64,000 nucleotides of DNA from positions 434,001 to 498,000 of the forward strand of contig JAANDG010000015.1 in the NCBI GenBank assembly GCA_036852015.1, read 5' to 3'. The translations under genes and the position numbers were made by a program. This DNA comes from Pelodera strongyloides (Eukaryota; Nematoda; Chromadorea; Rhabditida; Rhabditidae). This document shows positions 20,905-32,800 of the stretch, piece after piece; within the stretch, counting starts at the first letter, position 1, and the number at the start of each line of letters is the position of its first letter. The notes beneath the pieces were generated by a model, which searched no databases, was not told the origin of the DNA, and saw nothing but the letters and a program-made list of their open reading frames with translations.

Positions 20905-23715
20905 TTACAATTCCTTCTTTGATTTCTTTCCCTTTGGTGGAGGCGGTGGTGGGGGTTCGTCATCATCATCGTCTTCTGAAAAACAAGTAAATATTCATAT
21001 CTGAGTAAATACATTTTGTGATATCCATGTTCCACGACTAAAACATTACAAAAATTATAGCACTCTTTTGGGATGTGTGGAAAGTACATCCTCAATTGCA
21101 TGTAGTTTTTTTGTCCAAGAGAAATAAAGCAGACGCTTGGACAGACCATCCAGTGATATTTGTCCGTTCATAATCTGATCGATCCATGTCTGAAGGACTT
21201 CGAAGTTTGAGTCGGAGTGCTTCTTCGGGTCGTCAAGATTCACTTGTGACATGTCGAACCAGATTCCTTCCTTCTGAAAGCAGAATGCAGGTTATAATAG
21301 TAGATAATGCAGTTGTCATCGATATATGCATCAACTAGTTCGATGCTCTCCGAATTTGATTGAATCTGGGTTCTCACCTCAGAGATATCAACCAGACCGA
21401 TTTGTGGGCCTTCTTCGATATCAATACCGAACATCTCCTCCCACACGTCGACCATCAGAGGGAACTCATCTAGAAAATCGTTCAATCAAATATTAACTGT
21501 TGGATGCGCAACTTAGTACTTGAAGAAGAAAGCAGAACACAAAAATTGATATAAGAACGATTACGCACCAGGATCAATCAAAACGATCTCCAGAGTTCCA
21601 GCATGCTCCGAGTTCTCATCTGCGATCTTGTCCAGGAGTTTCTTCATTCCACGTCCTTCCCGGGTCTCTTCATCCACAAAAGCGAGAATCATACGCTCTT
21701 CCTCCTCAGGGTCCCTCTGTAATCTTTATGCTCAGTCTGGCTCGTATCTTACAATAACTTACGTTAACAACACTACTGGGCAAATTCTAGGAAGCTCTAT
21801 TCTATGGCATAACAAAATGTTCCCTTAGCCAGACGTTGAAATTCTAGGATGCTCTACTCTATGTCATCTCGAAATGTTCCCTTACCCAGACGTTGAAGTA
21901 GTTGTCCAGTTGCAGCTTAACCATTACAGGCTCCTTGTGTTTCTCAACCCAGTCCTGAAATGTACGAAAATGTTTACATCGAATCGTACAAGACTTTGGA
22001 TATTTATTTTCTTTAGTCTTAGGACGTGGTATTTTTTCTATGAACCTACTTCGAACTCCTCCTCGGTGTCGACGGAAGATGGAGCGAAAAGAGGTGATTC
22101 TTCAAAAGGCCTCCACATCTGCACTTCTCCGACTCTCTTCAGTCCAACCTTGCGCGCCCACTAAATACATATATGGAAATCTAGTATGTTGGCGGGATCT
22201 GCGGTTATCACGAGCAGTGCAATATCATATGTATCTTACGTATGATGTGACGACGGCAAAGAACTCAATCTCTCCCATGAAATCCTCAGCAGCCTCCTCG
22301 AATTCCTTCAGAGCTAAAATTTAAAGAAATAACGATTGGTACAGAACATAAAGATTCTGAGCACTCTATAATTATGAATTCAAAAGAAATTACCGGCAGA
22401 TCCAGGCTCAAAATATCCGATGATTCTGACAGAATCATCTTCAAGTTCTTCGAATTCCTCAAGGTCGTGCTCGTCATTGATGATGGTCACCGGATCATCG
22501 GGAATCTGGAAAACAGAATTGAGCACTGAGCTCGACTTATATGTATCGTCACATACGTTAGTTATATTCGAAGTCAAATCTCCCACTTTCTCTCGCTTTC
22601 TCTGTAGTCATCTCGCTCACAATTTCGACTTCCCCACACACAACAAAAAAAAACTGACAATTTGTGATGCACGCTCTAAGGGATGGTGAAAAGGTCTTAT
22701 CACGAATAACAAATCAACAGCTTACATCCATCAGCCATGAGACGAATGTTTCGGGATCGCGGACCCCATTATACTCGATCTTATATCCGTCCTTGTAGAC
22801 GTGGATAGTGTCCTCACCCTTGTCAACTTCTGAAAGTGAACGCCGTTCGTGCAGCTACCACAAAAGATGGAGCACGCCGTGTTATATACCATACTTTGTT
22901 ATACTATATGATGTTTGCATGTTGTTGTAATGGATACGTATCTGTTCCATTTTCTTCCTCATCCTGTTTAATGAGTTGTGTTTTTTTTCCTAGCACGGCT
23001 GTTCCCTATCCATAGAGCAGCAGCATGCGAACTGCGATCAATACGGTAAACAAAAAAGTGGAAATTCCGAACAAGCGAAGGGTTTATACTGAAATAAAAA
23101 ATAATGCTGACCTTCTTGCTTTCTCAGCTTCTGTTCCTTGGTTGTGTTGACGGTGAAGAAGTTGTATCCTCTCTTGGTCATGATTTGGGCAGACAACTGA
23201 ATTGCATTTTTCTCTTTAGTCCTTCCGTTTTGTTTGGCCTTCCTTTAAGTTAGGGCGAATATTAAAAAGCATACTTGGAGGAAGCATTCGTATTGATCCA
23301 GTTCAGGGTCGTCATCTTCCACATCGTTAAAGAACACAACAGACTTGGCGTCCTCAGCGAACACAGTCTTGTTGAAGTTCTTCTCTGTCAACACCTGAAA
23401 TCAACGACATTGTCAGCGCAATTTATTGCGCAAAACGAAAAAAACAGGTGGGCGGCATTTTTAACGTGGTATGTCATTTTACATCGTTCCTCCCAAAAAT
23501 TTTGTTAATTAGGTAGACAACACAGTCGCGTTGCTTTCAAAATCATATCGAAATACAACGCGAATTATCTATGTACTTACCTCAGTTCTGTCAAATCCAT
23601 CGTATTCAAGTTCTGGGTATCCCAGGAACATACATTCCAAATCATCATTTTGTGAAATGCCAGCACTGGAAAGCACAGCTAGGGCAAGTAACCCCACTAG
23701 GCAACCCCAAGTCAT
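20905..23715 (-). CDS. csq-1: calsequestrin, SR calcium-storage protein
   Basis: Twelve exons: 23715-23581, 23394-23275, 23196-23112, 22829-22726, 22505-22394, 22313-22240, 22160-22050, 21954-21886, 21716-21569, 21469-21378, 21273-21147 and 20975-20905. They give 415 residues, like C. elegans CSQ-1. It stores calcium in the sarcoplasmic reticulum of muscle. A signal peptide (residues 1-19) is followed by three acidic thioredoxin-like domains. Family stretches include LEYDGFDRTE, VFFNDVEDDDPELDQYECF, IHVYKDGYKIEYNGVRDP, ERMILAFVDEETREGRGM, HAGTLEIVLIDPDEFPLM and IEEGPQIGLVDISE. The C-terminus is unusual: a short run EDDDDDE, seven prolines, then a basic stretch ending KKEL, which looks like an ER-retrieval signal. 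TTGTGCTGCAG abuts the ATG. Exon 11's donor is the rare GTCTGT. Exon 8's donor lies in a 57-base tandem duplication. Confidence 0.96.
21784..21897 (-). repeat. 57-base tandem duplication across calsequestrin exon 8 donor
   Basis: Copies at 21784-21840 and 21841-21897 are about 85 percent alike. The second carries the last 12 coding bases of exon 8 and its working donor (GTAAGG on the minus strand). In the first, further into the intron, the donor G is changed to C (CTAAGG), so only one donor is usable. The unit is a multiple of three. Confidence 0.85.
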
Positions 23716-25045
23716 CTGCAGCACAAAATATACAAATTAATGATTGTCAAAGGAACACAAATGTTAATCGTCAACAAACAAGCAAAATAAAACGACACTT
23801 TAGATAACATAGTATGTTACTGGCACTAAGAAATATTCTTACTGTCAAAGATTTTTTATCAATTAGAAAATAGGAACAATGTGTGCGGGGTCAAATAGGT
23901 TATTGCTCGAATGTGAGGGGAGAAAGAGGGCACTGATATAATTGTGTTGAGAGGGACTCCCGGATTGTGCTCCTCTTGCAAGTGGAGTTGATCCTCCGCT
24001 GTCTGTCTCAACTCTCTCTCATATCTGCTGCATATTGAGGAATCTAGGAGTTCCGAGTCTTTGATGCACGTTGTAAGGCGCCCACTCTCTCTCCCAATCC
24101 CGACCCAACAAAACTTTCCCAACAAAACAAAAATATCCTACATTGTGATGAACCAAAATGAATGGGATAGAAAGGTGAATGTGAAATTGGTATGCTTAAA
24201 TCAATGCCAAAGGGAAGCTTCGGACGGAAGTTGAAAAACTAATTAGTGATCAGTGTGGCCAATTGTACGGCTGATATATATGATGAAAGAACTGATTGAA
24301 TAGTGATTCGTGGTGGGCTGTCGCTTATCCACATAGAAAGTTGCTATATCTTGGCAGACGGTAAACATGAGGGTGTATGTCTCTAGTGAAACTCTGCTGC
24401 CTCAACCTCCTACAATTAAGCAGATCAAACACTTCAAGCGTGGTGATTTCCCGACTAAAATACCCAGAGATAGTGTTCCAGTTTAATTTAGCTGCATTCC
24501 AGCGAATTGACGAAGAAATGCTGGAAGGAAAACATAAGGAAGCACAGAAAGATTGATGAAAACATAAAATTAAGTTAGAAACGGCGGAGAGGGTGAGAAC
24601 GAATAAGTAACAAACTAAGACCTGGGATTTTGTTTAATTCATATTGAAACGCGAATGAACATGTCTTAACTCGAATCTGATTCAAGGCAACTGTGCATTG
24701 TTGTGTGGATATTTTCGAATACGAGCACGCGCATGTCAAACATTTATAAACAATATTAGTCAAGTACACAAGGAAACAGGAGAAATATATACATATATAT
24801 ATAGATATATTAAAGTTACAAGTGAGCATAAGTGAATGAAAAAGCATCCCTTTGGCAAATTTTTTTTCTTTTAGAGAAAAGGAGTCCATACAAAACACAT
24901 GTTTTTTTGTAAAAACAACCGTTGTTCCCTAATAAATGTGAAACATTATGTGTTAATGTTTAACAAACCCTATCTATGTGAAGTATTAGAGTATATATAG
25001 AGAAACTAAAGTCATCTAAATGCAGAAGGACAAATGGATAGCACG
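23716..25045. other. upstream region of calsequestrin, no gene seen
   Basis: No exon chain. It probably includes the calsequestrin promoter and the 3' UTR of the next minus-strand gene's neighbour. A stretch at about 23915-24030 is rich in GAGAG/CTCTC runs, the only compositional feature noticed. Confidence 0.5.
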
Positions 25046-27344
25046 CTATTCAATATTGGGAAGAGGGAGATTTTTAAAATCGTCCAATGTCAATTTGCGT
25101 TTTGCTGCTTTGATCTGTTGATCCGTCAAAGGCATCTTGATGTACCCAGGGATGTTCAGTTGATAGAACTGTTCTCGATAGTCCTCTCTTAGCTTGTTCG
25201 ATGCGCCTGAAAATTCACTGCAATAAAAAAGTCGTGTAAATAGATGTAGCGTTTTTTATCTTCAAAAGTCAAACTATCGCTGAGTTTGCCTTGTATTTTC
25301 TCTGCATTCCGCGATCCAATTAATAAGAGAGTAAAATAATAGTCCAGTAGAGATCTAGATTGTTAAGTGCTAACGGAATACGGACCAGTACAGTGCACAA
25401 AAACATGACAAACCAACGTTCGCTCAACCCAATCCGGACGTCGAGAATTGTATCGATAAAAGAACACTCCGAAAAGAACAATCCACACAAGTAAAGAACC
25501 GAGTGACCAGACAACGAGAATCTGCTCCAATCCAGACCATCTACATCCCTGTGCTGACTGAAAAAAAAACACTTAATCCTTTGCTAGACACTTAACAACA
25601 GTGAGTTGCATATTTCATGACAACATAGTTGTTGGTAATACATAGAAATGCAACATATAAAAGATAAAGAATGTTAACTGATCAACTTGCAAAAAGTGCT
25701 CACCGCAACAAAAGTAGCATTTGAACATGCAAATTCAGCGGCCAGTCTACCAGTCTCGGTGTCGTTTAGAGCAACGTCGTCGAATCTCCAGTCTTCTTTA
25801 TGTTTCGGAAATTCTTTATTGACAACCGAACTAGACGAATGAACTGCCTTTGCCGAACTATCTGAATAACAAAATTAATTACAAACTTTCTGTTTGTCAT
25901 ATTCGTATCATGTAACATGTAAACCGAGTCATTCATTTATAAAATGAAAAAAGGCAGTTATGTATAAGCAGAAAACAAACCTTTTCTTTTCGTGTCTGTC
26001 ACTTTTAATTCGCTTTCCACTTCCCGAATGGCAAAGGGCGAAACTAGCATTTGGAAAGGTTGTTCCGAAGTTGTCACTTCTTCAGAGGAATATTCTTCAC
26101 TCTAAAAAAAGACCACTACAGTAGAGTAAATCTAATTAGGACTCAATGAAAGTAAAAAAAAATTAAATGTCACCTCTTGCAACGGTTGTGTTTCCATTGC
26201 TACTGGCTTACGTTCGACCATCTTCTCCTGAAAAGTGCATGTCAGATTGGGGCGCAACACAGTCGAAGATCATGCAAAATATCGGCTACAGACTTCGATA
26301 CCTTGGCGGTCGGCTTCGAAGTTGCAATCTCCACCGCTTTTGAAAGAAGCGTGGACATCTTGTCCACATCGGAGAATGGAATGCTTGAACTATCCATATC
26401 AGAATCCTCCTCAGAATCTTCATCGTCAGCCTCTTGCCTTGAAGTGAAACTGTGTGTATGATCGCAGCAAGTAAAATATTTATCTTAATTGTGATTGGAC
26501 ACCAAGGCAATGGCAAAAAAGGACAAAACAAATTCATACGATGCAAATGGGCTTCCAAGTTTATTCGCAGCCTGAGTTTCGGTATGGGCCTTCGGATTAC
26601 TTCCGGATGATGCACTTGCATTGTTTGGTAATCGTTGATCTGTCGGGTTGTTATCAAGAATTCCGATGAAGTAAGGTGAAACCGATCTAAAAGAGCACCA
26701 CATATCTGTTAAATCGTATCAATGACACGTTTGCTCTAAATTTGTATTGTTTACGCACGATGCTTTGTTCCTTTTTTCAAGTTCTCTCAAGTTGTAGAAC
26801 TTGATCGTTGCGGCCTCTTCTACCACGTTTGTTTTCATTTGTCGTGTTGTGGTCCTAAAAAAACCATACATTAGCAAAGACACTGATATTCACATACAAA
26901 AAAATAAAAAAAATAAGCGGAAACAAACGAACGGCGCGATTGTCGTTATTGTCGTTTCTGTCACTAACGGTGATGTACGATCTGGCACTGCGATATCTTC
27001 TAGTTCACTGGCTGCCTAAAACATCAGTTTTAATCCCATAGCCGAAAGGACACATGAAGAATATCCAATGCGAAGGGTAGAAACTATGTATACCTTTGTG
27101 TATGGAATTTGCGCCGGGGACACAAAAACTCGGTTGTGCTCAGTCTTCGGAGGTAGCGAAGTTTTCCGTGGAGGCACATATTCAGTTTTCTTTGGGTCCC
27201 TGAATTTTGGCAAATTGCACTAGAATAGGTTTTGAGTCCAACTACATCGTCGTGAAGCGCTAGTAATGCTCACCTATATGAAATTCCCATGAGGAAATGC
27301 TGCTTAGGCATGGAATCTTTCATATCATTGAGGTTGAGATCCAT
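25046..27344 (-). CDS. unrecognised protein with one C-terminal membrane span
   Basis: Eleven exons: 27344-27274, 27199-27094, 27015-26933, 26854-26759, 26686-26540, 26437-26302, 26227-26174, 26101-25981, 25861-25704, 25557-25418 and 25217-25046. All phases agree and give 427 residues. I do not recognise the protein. There is no signal peptide. Residues 1-320 are polar and low in order, with Pro/Thr-rich (RKTSLPPKTEHN), Asn/Ser-rich and acidic (EADDEDSEEDSDMD, about 169-182) stretches. One strong hydrophobic helix lies at about 336-358 (QILVVWSLGSLLVW...), then a basic RYNSRRPDW and a 60-residue hydrophilic tail ending LKNLPLPNIE-like (DFKNLPLPNIE). This suggests a one-pass membrane protein with a large cytosolic or nucleoplasmic N-terminal part. 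Exon 10 uses a GTTGGT donor, chosen because it alone joins the last exon in frame. Confidence 0.72.
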
Positions 27345-27872
27345 GACCGTGGTTAGGTAATATCCTAAATGAATAATCTAACAAAAGAAGCGCTAGGGTA
27401 ATGAGCATAATGTATGTACACAATTTAATGTAATAATGATAATGTTTAACATAATGTATCTGCATGTAACCAACTTTCGTGGAGTGTGTCGATATTGGTG
27501 TATTCATTGTGGTGAATTGTTAACCATTCACTCCTCACAACTACATCCTTTGTAAAATTTGTCGACTCGGGCAGAATATCTGAGAAGTAGTGACTTGAAT
27601 TCATGATGTGTACTTCAAGGGAATTTTCTTGTATTATGGCTTACGTGGACTTTAACTATTCTGTGCTAACACAACTGCAACGGAATTTTTTTAAATCAAA
27701 CAACTGAGCTATGTACTTAGCATGCGCTTGTGCATGTGCTTCTTAGGCGGTATTAAATACGTGTTTCAAATAACGGAATGACAAGGACGGACTCAAGGAT
27801 TCACGGCTCAGATGAGTAAAACTTGAAACCCGCCAATGGTGATAAAGTGATGGATTGCTTTTCGTTGATAAA
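27345..27872. other. intergenic between two minus-strand genes
   Basis: No coding exon recognised. AT-rich. Confidence 0.55.
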
Positions 27873-29835
27873 TCAGAAAAACTTGCTGGCTATAAATTGA
27901 TCATCGAGTGTCCGTACACCATTTCGTTTTTCATAACGTTCCAAGATTTCCTCTTTAGTGAAGGCACATTTCGGTGGCTAAAAAAGAAACATGAATTTAT
28001 AGGGCATATTGGACATCGATGTTCAGTCGAAAATCAGTACTGTAATAACGAGGAGCAGACCAATTTTATTGTTCCGCACTTGTCAGCCTTGGAACACATT
28101 CTGAATTTGCATTCGATCCGATGTTGCACACCTAAAAGACTTTCACGGATAAAATAATCATAGTTGCATTTGGAATGTGACACTAGTTTATTTTGTCCTC
28201 GTCAATTAAGGTATAATTAAGGTACATAAATAAATATGGTCAGATACGACAATAGATAAAACTATGGGTAGATTTCCAAACCTCCTAGAAACTTGAACAT
28301 CCTTGCTCGGACATAAACTTTCACTTGATAGTTGTTGTAGACGAGATCACCAAGTAGTTCCGAATCCACAGTACAACTGTAAGAATTTTGTTGTTTTAAA
28401 GCTGTTGTCAAAGGAGAGTTGCTGTAATAGAGATATCTGTCGACTCACCCATTTTCATCGATCAGGTGTAGCTGCTCTCCTTGCTGGGAGACAGCATTGC
28501 AATTCGTCAAAACTCCAATCATTCTCCCTTCATCTAAACATCAGATTAGGCATTACAGAGAAAAGCATCAAACTATTATCTGCATAATGTTTAAGCAATA
28601 AGATGTAATTCCTCGTTCACCTGCAGGAGGTAAAGAACAACTCCACTCGTGAACAACAGGATCTCCCACATGAAATACTGTCGAACTATCCCATCTTGAG
28701 GCATGTCGGATTACATGCGTGCATTGGATACTGAAACAAAGTGCATATTGGCCATATTGAGTATTCATGCTAACTAAAGGTGTGGAATTAACCTGTCATG
28801 CAGAAGTAATGTTTTACGGAATTATTATTACGGTATTACTGTAATTTATTACTTCTCTGTTGATGATCTGCTCTTCACACTATGGGAATCAGTGCATGTG
28901 ACGGAAAAAATTCTGTCGGATGTTGTGATGACAAGCTGAAAATATTTTCATTTCCTCAATGTTCTCAACGAATCCTTCCCTCAGTGAGAACATTTCGCAT
29001 GATTCTTTGCAAAATAATTAAGAAACCCGCCGTAGCATTAGCGATAGCCGTAGTAAAGTGCAAATGAAGAAACTTACCGGATGAAATCCAATCTCCACAT
29101 GTGAACTAACAACTCTCGACCCGTTCTGTAATGATTATACTTACAATGAGCACGCGACATGTCAAGAACAATGCGAGTTCCATTATGAGAGAAGATTTTA
29201 CTACGGATTGGTAGGTCTTCCAACTACTCCCGCTTGAACAGACCGGACTGACTGAGTGAATACCAAGACTATTGGTCAGTGTATCGTCACAATCAAAGGA
29301 ATACATTATACATCAACTACTAACCGAAGTAACTGTCACGTCCATACACTGAGCGATATCAATAAGGAAAGAGGCATTCGTCATAATATTTGAACTAAAA
29401 TCCCATTGACAGCGTGGATTGAGCATCTGAAAGAGAGAACATTTAGCTTTAACAGTTCATTCTTAGGACATGCAAATACTGATACGTGTTGATTATGGCT
29501 TATTCGAAAAAGATGCTTACTCTTTCAACAATTGTGATTCTTCCTTGGAAAGGGACACTCGTTTCAAATTGAAACGCTATTGTACTTGGTCCGCATTTCA
29601 ATTTAGGATAGCCTAAAATATCGCATGAATGCTCAGCACACTGAATGTTCATATCCATGTCCTATGGATACAAGGCCGTTTTAATTTGGTACAATAAAGG
29701 TTTTAATTTTTTGGTACTATAAAGGTTGGATTTTTTTTGTGTAAACTAACCGACAACTCTCGCATTGTCAAAGTCGGAGGATTGCGATGAAATAGGAATC
29801 AAAGAAAGAAGAGTGAAGAAAACGAATTGCTTCAT
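27873..29835 (-). CDS. cuticlin-like zona pellucida domain protein, secreted
   Basis: Nine exons: 29835-29751, 29612-29521, 29426-29325, 29223-29078, 28730-28621, 28533-28449, 28376-28282, 28131-28061 and 27977-27873. They give 296 residues. ZP proteins polymerise in the nematode cuticle. The start MKQFVFFTLLSLIPISSQS is a signal peptide. ZP landmarks follow: YPKLKCGPSTIAFQFETSVPFQG, NPRCQWDFSSNI, GTRIVLDMSRAHC, VGDPVVHEWSC, CNAVSQQGEQLHLIDENGC, VRARMFKF, IECKFRMCSKADKC and finally PPKCAF. Only about 30 residues follow PPKC; there is no dibasic furin site in a good context and no membrane helix, unlike most cuticlins. Exon 8's donor is the rare GTCTGC; it was chosen because it restores the conserved spacing to PPKC. 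Confidence 0.87.
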
Positions 29836-32800
29836 CGAAACATCCAAACGTTGCCGTTCTGCCATAGCCATCAGTTGATCATTGTCGTGATTCAATAAGG
29901 AGGTGTCTTGTCTAATAAAAGGTTAATATTGTGTGTTTTTGAGATAGAAAAGTACAGATGCCGCGATCAATACCTTGTTGTAAAATTAAGTAGAAGTAAT
30001 TTCTGTGCACACTCCATATGGTGTAGTAATTGGGGGGAACATCGCCAATAGGATGCATATTTTGATGACTGACAGGTAAAAGGGTCGGTGAAGATCTTGT
30101 GACAATTAGTTAGTAACGGAAAACTGGTCTCAGTCATAAAGAGGAGGAACTGAAGTCTCGGCCAAAAAAGCCGCAACAAAATACAGAGAAGGATAACACG
30201 CTTTTGGAAATATTATTGGAAAAAATACTAAAATGAAAACAAATTATTTATGTTCTAGAAATGTCGTCCAATTGGGACTGTTATTATCATTTGTTGCCTT
30301 ATGTGTATTTCACAGCATCAATGTTTAGTGACAAACTCAACGGCTGCAGAAGTAATAACATTCATGAGCGAATTATGATGGGCGTTGGCATAAAGTAAGT
30401 GTTCGGTGTGTTTATTGTTCCACTCTCGGTCAGTCAAATAAAGGCTTTTAGGCGCATCGCTTGATGCAATTAGCGTACCGATCCAGGGAAGACAGCATAA
30501 GTAATTGCCAAAGTATACAATGCGGAGCTTAGCAAAAACACAATGCAGCTGCTGGAAGGCTTACTCCAGGATTGAACCGTACCTAACTGTTCAACTAGCT
30601 CTATTTCAGAGTATTCCGATAGCGAAAACCTATAATCCAAAAAATCAGGCTTATGCAAGTATTGGTAATATTGGACGTTAATTACGCTACAGATTCAAAA
30701 TGAAAATTTGTCGACACTGGCAGAGAGAAGGGTCAAAAAGACGTATTCTGGAGAAAGTGTATGTGTTTGGCTAGTTATTTCATGATGGGAGGTCTACTCT
30801 TTAGTAAGGACTGTTGTGTGTCCACTTGACTATAAGCCGTAGGCTCTCACTAGCCATACGGATGAATTAGACGGATAGTATAGCAGTGAATACAAGTAGT
30901 ACTTGCCACATCCCATTCACTCTTATACTACATAATCTTCGATTAAGCGACATGCTTGTTAGCAGAAACAAAGGTTTCCTGGCGAGTGCAAATAATAGTG
31001 TGCAGGATTTTTTTTTAAGTCGGTGTCATTGACGCCAGAAGGGAATTTAGCTAATGACACATCATTCATGATAAGAGATGTCTAAGTACATAAGGGCAAG
31101 ATTAAAACAGAACACATATGTGATGCGCTGACAATCATAAGGAGAACACAGAGAGTAAGTCAAGTGTGTTGAAAGAGCCTCCATTCCACAGGGAAAGTAT
31201 GATCCTCATTTCTGTCCAACTGGGAGGATTGCCAGAAGTTTCGAACACCTATCAGAGGAGAAATAACAAGACTGTATTACACAATTGTTCTCATAATAGG
31301 AGTGAAAAAAAAATGATGTGAGGTCATTTTTGGTTTGTTGCAAGAAAACTTCAAGTATGTCCGAGTCAAATTGCGCAGCTATTAGATCATGCGTCCCTCA
31401 CAAAGAAATTACACACAAGTTACTTTTGACTGCGCTGTTGGGAGCTGTGGTTTTACAATACAATAATAGGACTACAAAAGCAGCCATCCTCAGAGTGATT
31501 CTCTTTCAAGTAATCTGGATTCATATACAATATGGGCAGATTCGGAAGCTGAGCTCCACATTGCGCCTTACTCAGGGCGTACTGAATAGCAAATGGCTTT
31601 AATCCACAAACATTTAGCCTAATATAGGCAGTTTAATTGTTCTGGGTGCGGTTTCCACAAAAGACACCAAGTTTTTTTCCCTTCATACGTTTAGCATTAT
31701 AACGCTATTAAAGGTAGCGCACTTGGCTAAGGCAATATGGAGTAAAACAGTACAGTTTGAAACTGGTTCCCCTTAAGATATGGAAGAAATCTCTTCTATT
31801 CGCTTGGCAAGTAATGGGAGCACTTTCTAAGATATTACAAAATCTTCAGTAATGCTTCTGTATTTGCATACACACGTACGATGAACCACAGTCATGCGTG
31901 GTTTATATTGCACGCATCATGCATTGTTTAGTAATGGAAGCAAGTTTGAACTGATGCTAATATCAATTAAATATGAAAATGGAACGCGCTGAAAATTTGT
32001 TGCTTGTTTCATCAATAAAATGCCTTTATTGCTGTATGCCTTTTTCATAATATTGAATTAAAAAAATAAATGTGCAGTTGTGTCGTTCGCAAACACATGA
32101 AATGGTAACAGAAAACATATTGTAATAAAAATAACTGGTTCAACTAATCAACTAAAATCAAAAATGACTTTTTCCTAATTCATCTTTTTCCATATGAATA
32201 CTGCATCTTTTACAAAGAATAGGCACGATTGGCATGCGATCACCTCCCTCCTACAAACTACTGTCTTCGAAGATTTTACATTGAGTAATTTTAAATTCAG
32301 GTATTTTTTCACGAAACGTCCAGAGTAGCTCATCGTAGACACGCATTCACCGTAGGTACACATTTGACATCTCGCAGGCGTTCGCTGAATGCGTCCTATA
32401 GATAGGTTCATCTATAATTAAGAGTGGAACAATATTTTGTACAATCATGTCCTGAAAACCAATGATTCCAGAAAATTTTGTAATTTGTAAATGACTCATT
32501 TTGCTGTCTCGAGTAAGCATTATAACGAGGGTTGCACTCCGATCTCTCCGGTCTGCCCGCTTTCGCATGCACATTGCGGGAAAAGTGCGCTAAAACCGGT
32601 CTCTATGGAAACACAAAAATATGGATTTGTGGAGCATTGACATTCAATAACATCACCGACTCCAACACACTACATTTCACAATTTTATTTCTCTTATTTC
32701 TTATCATATTAACCACTGGATTAATGTTGAGACAAAATAATGGCTTGGTTAGTACACATGTGACGTATATTTATCTTTAATTGTTTCCTGCAATTTGTAT

